From NCBI GenBank assembly GCA_963765135.1, contig CAVXUX010000002.1:496001-560000 (forward strand): 64,000 nucleotides of DNA, in the 5' to 3' direction. Both the position numbers and the translations under genes were made by a program. Below the pieces are notes generated by a model. That model searched no databases, was not told the DNA's origin, and saw only the letters and a program-made list of their open reading frames with translations. This DNA comes from JACVRW01 sp963765135 (GTDB taxonomy: Bacteria > Actinomycetota > Thermoleophilia > Solirubrobacterales > Thermoleophilaceae). Position 1 is the stretch's first letter; each line of letters starts with the position of its first letter. Positions 16,922 to 25,393 of this stretch are shown piece by piece.

Positions 16922-17812
16922 ATGACGGACGCTGTTTCTAGCGAGGACACGGAACGGGTGACACTGCGGCGGGTGGAGCCGGGCGACGCGGAGGCGTGCG
17001 CTCAGATTCTGTTCGATGCCTTTGGCGGCTTTCATGACCATCACAGGTTTCCGCGCGACTTTCCGGTGCTGGAGGCCGCGGTGGCCATGATGGGGATGTC
17101 GATCCCGCATCCCTCGATCTGGGGGGTGGTCGCCGAGATAGACGGGCGTATCGTCGGCTCGAACTTCCTTGACGAGCGCGATCCGATCAGGGGTGTCGGG
17201 CCGATTACCGTCGATCCCGAGAGCCAGGACGTGGGCGTGGGACGCAAGCTCATGGAGGCCGTGATGGAGCGCGGCTCAGGGGCGCCCGGCATCCGGCTCA
17301 TGCAGGACGCGTTCAATATGCGCTCGCTCTCGCTCTATGCATCGCTCAGGTTCGACGTGAAGGAGCCCGCTGCGGTGATCAGCGGCAAGCCGCGAAGCGG
17401 CCCCGCCCGGGGGGTTGACGTGCGACCGCTAGAGGAGGGCGACCTCGACGGATGCGAGGCGCTCTGCAAGAAGGTCCATGGCTTCGAGCGCACCAACGAG
17501 CTTCGCGACTCGATCCAGGCTTTCGCTCCCTTCGTCGCGGTGCGCGACGGACGCCTAACGGCGTACGCCTCGAGCGTGACCTTTTGGCCGCTTAACCACG
17601 GCGTCGCCGAAAGCGAGGAGGACATGACGGCGCTGTTGCAAGGAGCGGCGCCCGCCGTGGAGGAGCCGCTCGCGTTCCTGGTTCCACTGCGTGCGGGGTT
17701 GTTGCGGTGGTGCCTCGAGGAAGGCCTTCGTCTCCAGAAGCCGATGAACCTGATGGCGGTCGGCGACTACCGCGAGCCGCGGGGCTCGTGGTTCCCGTCG
17801 GTGCTCTACTAA
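16922..17812 (+). CDS. Tandem-GNAT N-acetyltransferase
   Basis: A 296-residue protein with two GNAT halves. The first (about 12-150) has VTLRRVEPGDAEACAQI, a GVGPITVDPESQDVGVGRKLMEAV acetyl-CoA loop and a NMRSLSLYASLRFD segment. The second (about 165-285) starts VDVRPLEEGDLDGCEAL but lacks a clear CoA loop. Substrate unknown. A gaggggacg SD precedes ATG 16922. No co-transcribed neighbour is evident. Confidence 0.85.
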   Translation: MTDAVSSEDTERVTLRRVEPGDAEACAQILFDAFGGFHDHHRFPRDFPVLEAAVAMMGMSIPHPSIWGVVAEIDGRIVGSNFLDERDPIRGVGPITVDPESQDVGVGRKLMEAVMERGSGAPGIRLMQDAFNMRSLSLYASLRFDVKEPAAVISGKPRSGPARGVDVRPLEEGDLDGCEALCKKVHGFERTNELRDSIQAFAPFVAVRDGRLTAYASSVTFWPLNHGVAESEEDMTALLQGAAPAVEEPLAFLVPLRAGLLRWCLEEGLRLQKPMNLMAVGDYREPRGSWFPSVLY

Positions 17813-18118
17813 GCCGGCTACGCTTGCGGCCCCGCGGCTTCAAGGGCTTTCTCACGATCTGCGGTGGCTTCCGCCTTGGACGGCAAGCGGAAGTCATCGC
17901 TTGCGTGCCAACTCGACCACTATCGGTGGGAGCTCCAGACCGCCCGCCCGTAATTCCGCGTGAAGGTGGGAGCCCTGGCACTAGGGGGTCTCCGTTAGCG
18001 CGTATTGGGGGAAGCCCACGAGGTGCAGCACTAACTCGCTGCAATCGTTGGTTCTTCGCTGCTGGCCTGGCGCACCGACCGCGCAGCTTGCTTACGTCAC
18101 GCCCCCCGCCCTTCGGCG
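17813..18118. other. Intergenic stretch, no gene seen
   Basis: Between the GNAT gene and a convergent small gene. I see no coherent reading frame, RNA gene or strong hairpin. Confidence 0.5.
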
Positions 18119-18301
18119 CTAAGCGCGGGCGCTGGCCTCGACGCCGAGCCGCTGCAGGTGCGTCGGCTCCTCGTCGCGCTCGTACTCGACGACGGGTGCC
18201 GGCGGCTCGAAGTGCTCACGCTCGTCGAGCAGATACTGGAGCTCCTCGTCGAAGCGCTTCTCGCGCCGGCTCTCCCGGCGCGTCCACCAGTCGTTACACA
18301 T
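18119..18301 (-). CDS. Small charged protein, function unknown
   Basis: A 60-residue protein from ATG 18301 (MCNDWWTRRESRREKRFDEE). It is rich in Arg and Glu and contains a Trp pair near the start, likely helical. A GTG four codons upstream is an alternative start. The composition looks coding rather than random, and short MCNDWW-type proteins occur in related Actinomycetota to my recollection. No function can be given. Confidence 0.6.
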   Translation of the reverse strand: MCNDWWTRRESRREKRFDEELQYLLDEREHFEPPAPVVEYERDEEPTHLQRLGVEASARA

Positions 18302-18366
18302 GGCGATCCTCACCGGTACACGCTCTCTGCTATCACGGTACGTGAGGCGAGTCAGGAGGAGAGGGC

Positions 18367-18564
18367 ATGGAGTTCAAGGCCGGAGATCGCGTGAAGGTTG
18401 AGTCCGAGTCGATCGGGCGGCCGCCTCGGACCGGCGTCATAGTCGAGGTGGTGCACGGGGCGCCTTCCCCTCGCTATCGCGTCAGCTGGGACGACGGGCA
18501 CGAGAGCATCTACACACCCGCAGCGGGCGCGCTGGGTCCTGCCAAGCCGGCAAAGCGGGCGTAG
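18367..18564 (+). CDS. DUF1918 domain protein
   Basis: A 65-residue protein matching DUF1918: GDRVKVESESIGRPPRTGVIVEV followed by YRVSWDDGHESIYTP. This small SH3-like domain is common in Actinomycetota, sometimes as a stand-alone protein, and its function is unknown. The sequence aggaggag lies just upstream of ATG 18367, giving a strong ribosome binding site. Confidence 0.9.
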   Translation: MEFKAGDRVKVESESIGRPPRTGVIVEVVHGAPSPRYRVSWDDGHESIYTPAAGALGPAKPAKRA

Positions 18565-18806
18565 CAGAGCTCGGGCGAACCGACCGGGCGCCGATCGCGT
18601 CGATGAAGGGTTCCGGACCAGCTAGGGCAATTACGAGAGTCCGAGGAAACTGCCGTGCGGCGTCCGCCGCGCGTGGCCCGTGTCGCCGAGCGGGTGCCCG
18701 CGGGAAGCGTGTAGACGCTCGGGCGGCCTTGGCCCCAACCCGCACCACCGACGCGCTCGCCCATGTCTCAAGTATCGTCGTTTGTGGGCCCGACCAGGAG
18801 GCGAGG

Positions 18807-19106
18807 ATGCACGCTCGAACCGGAACGCTGCAGGTGTCCCCGGGACGCGTCGATGACATGGTCCGGCAGCTCGAGGCGGACCAGCTTCCGCGCTATCGCG
18901 AGCAGCCGGGTTACAAGGGCTTCACCGTGCTGGCGGACCACGTAAGCGGCAAGGTGATTGGCATCTCCTACTGGGAGAGCGAGGACGACATGGAGGCAAG
19001 CGAGGGGCTTGGGCGCGCCGCGCGGGCCCAGGCCGCGGAAACGGGCGAGGCGTCCGCCGAGCCAGTGCGCGAGACCTTCAAAGTCATGATTGACGACATG
19101 GTTTGA
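18807..19106 (+). CDS. Antibiotic biosynthesis monooxygenase (ABM)-fold protein
   Basis: A 99-residue ferredoxin-like ABM-fold protein. It begins MHARTGTLQVSPGRVDDMVRQ, followed by PGYKGFTVLADHVSGKVIGISYWESEDDM, typical of the dimeric alpha+beta barrel family. Members include quinol monooxygenases and heme-degrading enzymes, but no substrate can be named. The SD aggaggcgagg precedes ATG 18807. Frame upstream of this ATG is non-coding. Confidence 0.82.
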   Translation: MHARTGTLQVSPGRVDDMVRQLEADQLPRYREQPGYKGFTVLADHVSGKVIGISYWESEDDMEASEGLGRAARAQAAETGEASAEPVRETFKVMIDDMV

Positions 19107-19181
19107 GCGGCCCGCGCTGGCACCAGGGCCGCAGCCCGGCGCCAGCCTGATCGGGAGCAGGCACGTTCACTGCGCGTCTCA

Positions 19182-20372
19182 TCAGCCGCCGGCCTCCTCT
19201 GAGCGGCTCGTGGCTTCGCCGGCGCTGTAGGAGTGGGCGCCGGTCCCGGCCAGCTTGCCGCCGTCGACGATCAGGTACTCGTCCGGGATCGGGCGGTCGT
19301 CGAACCAGCACTCGAGGATCTCGCGGGTGCCGGCGGCGTAGCGGGCCTGGGCCGACAGGCTGGTGCCCGAGGTGTGCGGGGTCATCCCGTGGTGGGGCAT
19401 GGTCCGCCAGGGATGGTCCTTCGGGGCGGGCTGGGGGTACCAGACGTCGCCGGCGTAGCCGGCGAGCTGGCCCGACTCGAGCGCTCTCACGATCGCGTCC
19501 CGGTCGCAGATCTTGCCGCGCGCGGTGTTGATGAGGTATGCGCCGCGGCGCATCGTCCCGATGAGCTCGTCGTCGAAGAGCCCCTCGGTCTCCGGGTGCA
19601 GCGGAGCGTTGATCGTGACCACGTCGCAGTCGGGCACCATGTCCTGGGTGCTCTCGTGGTAGGTGAGGTCGAGCTCTCGCTCCACCTCGTCGGGGAGGCG
19701 GTGACGATCCGTGTAGTGCAGTCCCACCTCGAAGGGCTTGAGCCGCCGCAACACCGCGGAGCCGATCCGCCCTGCCCCGACGGTCCCGACCTCCATGCCC
19801 TCCAGGTCATAGGACCGCGATACGCAGTCGGCGATGTTCCAGCCCCTGTCGATCACCCACTGGTACGACGGGATGTAGTTGCGCACGAGCGCGAGGATCA
19901 TCATGACCACGTGCTCGGAGACGCTGATGCTGTTCGAGAAGGTCACCTCCGCGACGGTGATGCCGTTCTCGATGGCCGCGTCGATGTCCACGTGGTCGGA
20001 GCCGATTCCCGCGGTCACCGCCAGCTTGAGCTTGGGAGCCTTTGCGATCCGCTCCGCAGTCAGGTAGGCGGGCCAGAAGGGCTGCGAGATCACGATCTCG
20101 GCCTCGGGAAGCTCCCGATCGAGCACCGAGTCGGGCCCCTCCTTGTCGGACGTGACGATCAGGTTGTGCCCGCGCCCCTCGACGAACTCGCGCAACCCGA
20201 GCTCGCCCGAGACGCAGCCCAGCAGCTCCCCCGGCGTGAAGTCGATGTTCTCGGGAGACGGTGTGTTCTGGCCGCCGTGGTACTGCTCGATCGTGGGCAC
20301 GGAGTCGCGCGCATAAGACGGCGGATACCCGCCGACAGGATCGTCGTAGAGAACGCAGATGATGTTCGTCAT
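19182..20372 (-). CDS. fdh: NAD-dependent formate dehydrogenase
   Basis: A 396-residue 2-hydroxyacid dehydrogenase-family protein with the metal-free formate dehydrogenase pattern. NAD binding is GAGRIGSAVLRRLKPF, the catalytic Arg is in NTARGKICDR, and the active-site Gln and His are in WYPQPAPKDHPWR and MTPHTSG. The end GTGAHSYSAGEATSRSEEA matches methylotroph FDH C-termini. It oxidises formate to CO2 and makes NADH without cofactors. There are no partner genes, so it probably serves formate detoxification or energy supply. Confidence 0.95.
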   Translation of the reverse strand: MTNIICVLYDDPVGGYPPSYARDSVPTIEQYHGGQNTPSPENIDFTPGELLGCVSGELGLREFVEGRGHNLIVTSDKEGPDSVLDRELPEAEIVISQPFWPAYLTAERIAKAPKLKLAVTAGIGSDHVDIDAAIENGITVAEVTFSNSISVSEHVVMMILALVRNYIPSYQWVIDRGWNIADCVSRSYDLEGMEVGTVGAGRIGSAVLRRLKPFEVGLHYTDRHRLPDEVERELDLTYHESTQDMVPDCDVVTINAPLHPETEGLFDDELIGTMRRGAYLINTARGKICDRDAIVRALESGQLAGYAGDVWYPQPAPKDHPWRTMPHHGMTPHTSGTSLSAQARYAAGTREILECWFDDRPIPDEYLIVDGGKLAGTGAHSYSAGEATSRSEEAGG

Positions 20373-20496
20373 GGGGGTTCTCTCGTCGGTTTCGCCTTCT
20401 CGGGCTCGTGACGCGTCGGCGCCGGTCCCGATCGCCCACGGACGCAACTGGCCGCCGTGATGCCGGCTCCTCGATCGCCTGTGGCCCTGCTCAAGG

Positions 20497-20793
20497 TCAT
20501 GCGCCCCCCACCGCTCGGAAGTGGCCCTGCAAGGTCTCGCGGTCGAGGTGCCGCGACTCCATGATGATCAACGGGCCAATGGCGTCCTCAGGGACGAACG
20601 CCAGGTCGAGCAGTACTTCACGCGCCTCCTCGGGCGTTTCCGTCCGGACGGCGGCGTCCGGGTCCGCCCGGCGCAGCCTCTCGGCAAGACGCAAGGCGTC
20701 CGCCTGCTCCGCGAAGCGGAACGCCTCGCGCGGCAGCGTCGCTAGCTCGACGATCACGAACGATGTTGGCGGGGTCTCGGGGACCTCGCTCAC
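20497..20793 (-). CDS. Small protein, function unknown
   Basis: From GTG 20793 the product is 98 residues: SEVPETPPTSFVIVELATLPREAF, then an EQADALRLAERLRRADPDAAV helix and a C-terminal LDRETLQGHF segment. A near-perfect Shine-Dalgarno (aaggaggt, 20801-20808 on the minus strand) sits 7 nt before this GTG and decides the start; an open frame continuing upstream is probably untranslated. No family recognised. Confidence 0.65.
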   Translation of the reverse strand: MSEVPETPPTSFVIVELATLPREAFRFAEQADALRLAERLRRADPDAAVRTETPEEAREVLLDLAFVPEDAIGPLIIMESRHLDRETLQGHFRAVGGA

Positions 20794-21420
20794 GGTGCTC
20801 ACCTCCTTGGTCGCTGCCGGATCGGCTCCCCACGCCGCCCGGTTCATCACCTGCCCCGCCGGATCGCTTCGGTCGTCCAGGGTCGGCCGCTCGTCGCCGT
20901 TCCCCTCGCGCGTGGGCGGCTGGCTCAATCGTGCGAAGCCTCGAGGTTCGTGTAGCGAGGATCTGCACCGCCGACCTCGCGGCCGTTTAACCAGGCACGG
21001 CCAACTCCGCGCGTAGCCAGGTCGTGCCGGGCATTGATGGCCCGCCCAACCCGGCGGTCGCCATCGGCGCGGTGCAGTCCACCTCGCCGTCGGGCTGCCC
21101 CTTCGACGGCACGGTGTCGCTCATTGCTCCTCATGGTCCTCAGACCTTCCTGGTCCCTCTATCGGGGTCGCGCGAGAGGAAGAGAGAGTGAGACCTAACG
21201 AACGAGCAATCTTCAAGCACACTACCACCCCGGGGATCGGCCGCCTGCCCTCGGAGCGCGGACTTTCGCTGGCCGTCCCGGAGTCGAGGCCGACTGGATC
21301 GGGCACACGCTCGCGGTAGGCGACGGGGTCCGCCTTCGGGTCACCGTGGCGATCCTCGCTGCGCGATGATCACACCCCCCAGGGAGACCTCCCCAACGAC
21401 CCGGGCATCTCCCGAAACGG
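20794..21420. other. Intergenic stretch with one possible 45-residue ORF
   Basis: About 630 nt without a firm gene. On the minus strand, ATG 21124 with gaggag just upstream opens a 45-residue frame to 20987 (MSDTVPSKGQPDGEVDCTAP start). It has no recognisable homology and may be chance. A preceding 61-residue frame ends by overlapping it (ATGA), equally unconvincing. Confidence 0.35.
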
Positions 21421-21639
21421 TTAGCGAAAGTGACTTGCCAGTAGCTCTCGGAACTGAGAGAGGGGCATGTCCTCAGGGATGAGACCCCGACCGCCACAGG
21501 TAAGGCAGTCCGTCGTCGGGTCGGCGACGATGCGGCCGCCCCCGGTTACCGTCTCGATGTAGCCCCGGCCGCCGCACTCCTGGCACGGCGCCTTAACGGA
21601 AACTGTTAGCTCGACTGGGGAGGGGTGGTCGTCAATCAA
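21421..21639 (-). CDS. Small zinc-finger protein with two CxxCxGxG motifs
   Basis: A 72-residue protein containing CQECGGRG at about residue 19 and CLTCGGRG at about 45, each a DnaJ-type CxxCxGxG half-site, so together one zinc site is plausible. The rest is MIDDHPSPVELTVSVKAP and a short C-terminal helix. Stand-alone proteins of this type may be chaperone- or RNA-related; function is unassigned. Neighbours give no clue. Confidence 0.72.
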   Translation of the reverse strand: MIDDHPSPVELTVSVKAPCQECGGRGYIETVTGGGRIVADPTTDCLTCGGRGLIPEDMPLSQFRELLASHFR

Positions 21640-21919
21640 GAGAACTGGCCCCGCAGTCGATCCCGTCGCCTCAATAGTGCGTTGCCTCGTCCCGTTGGAT
21701 CACGCGAGTCGGCGTAATACCGCTTCTTCGGCCGGGATTGTTGGCCACAGGGCCAGCTAACAAGAATGCTACTCCTCTAAATCGCCCCCGGCAGCCTCAC
21801 GCGCGGGCAGGAGCGGACCCTCCAGCGGGTGGATGCTGGCGCACCTGTTACCTAGGGCATCGCTGACTTGTTGCACAGACGCGTTGAGCCGTAACTCGGG
21901 GCCGGCGAGGGTGCCGTCC

Positions 21920-23258
21920 ATGGCCTTGGGAGAACCTCGGAGCACCGATGCTCGCCGCGAGTGCGGCCAGGCCGCCCTGCTCATGCTCGGCGTGCTTGCC
22001 GCCCTGCTGGTCGGTGTGCTGGTGCTGTTTGGCTTCGGCCAGGCGCTCGGTGCTCGCGGGCATGCCCAGCGCGCCGCCGACCTAGCGGCGGTGTCCGCGG
22101 CTCAGGTCATGCGGCGCAACTTCACGCGTCTGTTCGAGCCGCCCTTCCTCGAGGGCGGTGTTCCGAACCCGCGGCACCTGTCGAACGCCGCTTACCTCGC
22201 GCTCGCCCGGGCTGCGGCCCTGCGCGGCGCGCGCCGTAACGGCGTTCACCCGCGGCGGGTCGCGGTCGAGTTTCGGTCGACCCGCTTTGCGAGCACCCGC
22301 GTCACCGTCGCAGTGCGCGACCGAGCCGACGTGGCCCTGCCCGACGATCGGCCACACCCGGTCGAAGTGCGCGCCAAGGCGACCGCGGAGATCGCCGTCG
22401 ATCCCACCGGCCCCAGCATGCGCGGCCAGGCCAGCGGCGGCGGCTACTCCGGGCCGCTCGCGTACCGACAGGGCAAGCCGATGCGGCCCGACGTCGCCGC
22501 GCGCCTTCGACCGGATGGCCGCGGCTGCGCGCGCCGAGGCGGGGCTCACGCTGCTGGTCACCAGCGGCTACCGCTCCGACGCCGAGCAGGCGCGCCTGTT
22601 CGCAGCGCACCCGGACCCGAAGTGGGTGGCACCGCCGGGCCACAGCCTCCACCGCTACGGCACCGAGCTCGACCTCGGGCCGCCCGCCGCGTACGGCTGG
22701 CTGGCGGCCAACGCGGGCAGGTTCAGCTTCGTCAAGCGCTACGCCTGGGAGCCCTGGCACTTCGGCTACACGCTCAATCCCGGCTCGACCTCGGTCGGCT
22801 TCGGGGGTGAGCGCCGGGGTGGCGCGCTGCCGACGTTCGTCCCCGCCGCGTACCGCGACACCATCGCCCGCGCCGCCCAGCGCTGGAACGTGGGCGCGGC
22901 CCTGCTGAGCGCGCAGCTCTACGTGGAGTCGGGCTTCGACCCGCTCGCCCGCAGCCCGGCGGGGGCCGAGGGCATCGCCCAGTTCATGCCCGGCACGGCC
23001 GCCGCGCTGGGGCTGACGGACCCGTTCGACGCACCCGCCGCGATCGACGCGCAGGCGCACCTGATGCGCGATCTGCTGCGCCGCTTCGCTTCGGTTCCGC
23101 TGGCGCTGGCGGCCTACAACGCGGGCTCCGGGGCGGTCGCGGGGTGCATGTGCATCCCTCCCTATCCGGAGACGCAGGGCTACGTGGCGAAGATCCTCGG
23201 GCTGCTCGGCGGGGCCGGCGACCTGGCCGCGACATTCGAGGTGCGGTTGGTGGAGTGA
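21920..23258 (+). CDS. TadG-like/VanY carboxypeptidase/SLT transglycosylase fusion, frameshifted at about 22500
   Basis: Residues 1-190 in the first frame are TadG-like: RRECGQAALLMLG leads into a membrane helix, then a pseudopilin-like domain. Near 22495-22503 one extra base moves the frame. The second frame gives an M15B VanY domain with SLHRYGTELDL and WEPWHFGY (zinc and catalytic residues). It continues into a lytic transglycosylase domain with YVESGFDPLARS and GIAQFMPGT. Removing one base yields one 445-residue protein. Without repair, an internal ATG at 22515 could express the 247-residue hydrolase part alone. A role in opening peptidoglycan for a pilus is inference. Confidence 0.75.
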
Positions 23259-23320
23259 GGGGCGCGGCGGGGGCGGCGGCATAACCCACTAAGGAGCTTG
23301 AGCGGTTATACTGCCGCTCC

Positions 23321-23998
23321 GTGTCGCCCGCTCCCGAGCAGCTCGCCGACGGCCTCTGGCGCTGGACCGCCCGCCATCCCGAGTGGCATCCGGGCGACTT
23401 CGGCAGCGAGGTTGCCTCCTTCGCCCTGAAGGCCGGCGACGAGACGATCCTCGTCGACCCGCTGCTTCCGCCGGAGCCGGACCCCGTGCTCGACCTGGTC
23501 GAGCGCGAGCTCGGCGAGCGCCTCGCGATCCTGATCACGATCCCGTACCACGTCCGCAGCTCCGAGCAGATCCGGCACCGCTTCCGGGGCGACGTCGACA
23601 CCACCATCTGGGGTCACCGGGCCTGCCGCAAGCGGCTCTCGGAGGACGCCGGCTTCCGGGCGTTCGAGCCGGGTGACGAGCTGCCGGGCGGGGTCTCGGC
23701 CCACCGCATCGGCAAGCCGCGTCGCTACGAGACGCCCCTGCTGCTGCCGTCACACCGGGCGCTTGTCTTCGGCGACGCGGTGGCCGAGGTCGACGGCGAC
23801 CTGCGCGTCTGGTCGGGGGAGAGAGTCGACGCCGACGTCAGCCGCTTCTACCGCGAGCGCTTCAACCCGACGCTCGAGCCGCTGCTCGAGCTCGACTTCG
23901 ACCGCGTGCTCGTGACGCACGGAGAGCCGGTGATGCAAGGCGGCCGCGAGCAGCTTGAGCGGGCGCTGCGCGCCGAGCCCTGGTACCACCGCGAGTGA
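23321..23998 (+). CDS. Metallo-beta-lactamase-fold protein lacking HxHxDH
   Basis: A 225-residue protein with the MBL layout: GLWRWTARHPEW, SFALKAGDETILVDPLLP, then ILITIPYHVRSSEQ where the metal-binding THxHxDH would be, LPSHRALVFGDAV, and VLVTHGEPV near the end. Only scattered ligands remain, so metal hydrolase activity is uncertain. Start is GTG 23321. Convergent with the crotonase gene, 13 nt apart. Confidence 0.72.
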   Translation: MSPAPEQLADGLWRWTARHPEWHPGDFGSEVASFALKAGDETILVDPLLPPEPDPVLDLVERELGERLAILITIPYHVRSSEQIRHRFRGDVDTTIWGHRACRKRLSEDAGFRAFEPGDELPGGVSAHRIGKPRRYETPLLLPSHRALVFGDAVAEVDGDLRVWSGERVDADVSRFYRERFNPTLEPLLELDFDRVLVTHGEPVMQGGREQLERALRAEPWYHRE

Positions 23999-24011
23999 GC
24001 TCGCGGGACGG

Positions 24012-24869
24012 CTAGACGAACACCGGCTCCTCGCGCCCCGGGAACAGCTCCGGCAGCCCGTCGCTCACCCGGTCGCTGAACTCCGCCGGCCGCTTCTCCA
24101 GGAACGCCGTCACGCCCTCGAAGGCGTCGGCCGACCGCCCGCGCGCGAACATCGCTCGCGAGTCGGCCCGGTGCGCCTCCATCGGATGCGACGCGCCGAG
24201 CATCGTCCACATCAGCCGCCGCGCCAGCGCGACCGACACGGGCGCGGCCTCCGACGCGATCTCCGCAGCCAGCTCCTGCGCCACCCCGAGCACCTCCTCG
24301 GCCGGGTGCACGCTGCGCACCAGCCCGCCCGCCAGCGCCTCCTCGGCCAGGAACACCCGGCCCGTCGCGACCCACTCCATCGCCTGCGAGATCCCCACCA
24401 GCCGCGGCAGGAACCAGGAGGAGCACGCCTCGGGCACGATCCCCCGCCGCGCGAACACGAACCCGATCTTGGCCCCGGAGGCCGCGATCCGCACGTCCAT
24501 CGGCAGCGTCATCGTGATGCCCACGCCGACCGCGGGCCCGTTGATCGCGGCGATCACCGGCTTCAGCGAGTCGAAGATGCGCAGCGTCACCTGGCCGCCG
24601 CCGTCGCGCGGCACGCCGGCGTCTCCGCCGTCGCGGTCGCGCCGGTCGAACGTCCCGCCGCCGCCGCCCAGGTCGGCGCCGGCGCAGAACCCGCGGCCGG
24701 CGCCGGTCACGACCACGGCGCGCACGTCGTCGTCGGCGTCTGAGCGATCGAAGGCCTCGATCAGCTCGCGCGCCATGGTCGGCGTGAAGGCGTTCAGACG
24801 GTCGGGCCGGTCCAGCGTGATCGTGAGCACGTGGTCGGCCACCTCGTAGCGGATCTCCTCGAAGTTCAT
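24012..24869 (-). CDS. Enoyl-CoA hydratase/isomerase family protein
   Basis: A 285-residue crotonase. The loops RLNAFTPTM, FCAGADLGGGGGTFD and INGPAVGVGITMTLPMD provide the oxyanion hole and CoA site, and RRGIVPEACSSWFLPRLVG matches the region of the catalytic Glu. A Gly/Asp-rich insert (about 68-90) follows the first oxyanion loop. It is divergent from the MaoC gene across a 40-nt gap, so both may share a control region. Likely beta-oxidation-type chemistry; substrate unknown. Confidence 0.9.
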   Translation of the reverse strand: MNFEEIRYEVADHVLTITLDRPDRLNAFTPTMARELIEAFDRSDADDDVRAVVVTGAGRGFCAGADLGGGGGTFDRRDRDGGDAGVPRDGGGQVTLRIFDSLKPVIAAINGPAVGVGITMTLPMDVRIAASGAKIGFVFARRGIVPEACSSWFLPRLVGISQAMEWVATGRVFLAEEALAGGLVRSVHPAEEVLGVAQELAAEIASEAAPVSVALARRLMWTMLGASHPMEAHRADSRAMFARGRSADAFEGVTAFLEKRPAEFSDRVSDGLPELFPGREEPVFV

Positions 24870-24909
24870 GCACGCAGCCTAAGCCGCGCGCCCAGGTAGG
24901 CTGCGCCAC

Positions 24910-25371
24910 ATGACGATCACGGTTAACGGCATAGACGAGGTTCGCGGGCTCGTCGGGCAGTCGATCGGCCCGAGCGAGTGGCGCACGGTCACCCAGGAGG
25001 ACATCGACAAGTTCGCCGAGCTCTCCGGCGACGACCAGTGGATCCACGTCGACGTCGAGCGCGCCAAGACCGAGAGCCCCTTCGGCACCACGATCGCCCA
25101 CGGCAACCTGACCCTCGCGATGATCGACGGCTTCCGGCCGGAGCTGTTCGAGTCGACCGGCTTCAAGCTGGGCGTGAACTACGGCTGGAACAAGATCCGC
25201 TTCCCCGCGCCGGTCCCGGTGGACGCCCGCATCCGCGGCAGCGTCGAGACCGTCTCCGTCGACGAGGTCGGCGGCGGCTGGCACCAGGTCGTCTACAAGT
25301 GGACCGTCGAGGTGGAGGGCTCGGAGAAGCCCTGCTGCGTCGCCGAGTCCGTCGTGCGTTTGCTCGCCTAG
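24910..25371 (+). CDS. MaoC-like (R)-specific hydratase
   Basis: A 153-residue hot-dog-fold protein of the MaoC/NodN type. The catalytic Asp/His pair is in SGDDQWIHVDVERA, followed by TTIAHGNLTLAMIDGF. Members hydrate 2-enoyl-CoA esters. It is divergent from a crotonase gene, consistent with acyl-CoA metabolism. The uvrC GTG begins 22 nt after its stop. Confidence 0.92.
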   Translation: MTITVNGIDEVRGLVGQSIGPSEWRTVTQEDIDKFAELSGDDQWIHVDVERAKTESPFGTTIAHGNLTLAMIDGFRPELFESTGFKLGVNYGWNKIRFPAPVPVDARIRGSVETVSVDEVGGGWHQVVYKWTVEVEGSEKPCCVAESVVRLLA

Positions 25372-25393
25372 CCGGGGCCTATCCTCGGTCGAG

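Noticed and set aside
19233..20411. 392-codon open frame antisense to the formate dehydrogenase gene
   Set aside because: The opposite strand encodes a highly conserved enzyme; the antisense product is repetitive Val/Asp/Gly sequence.
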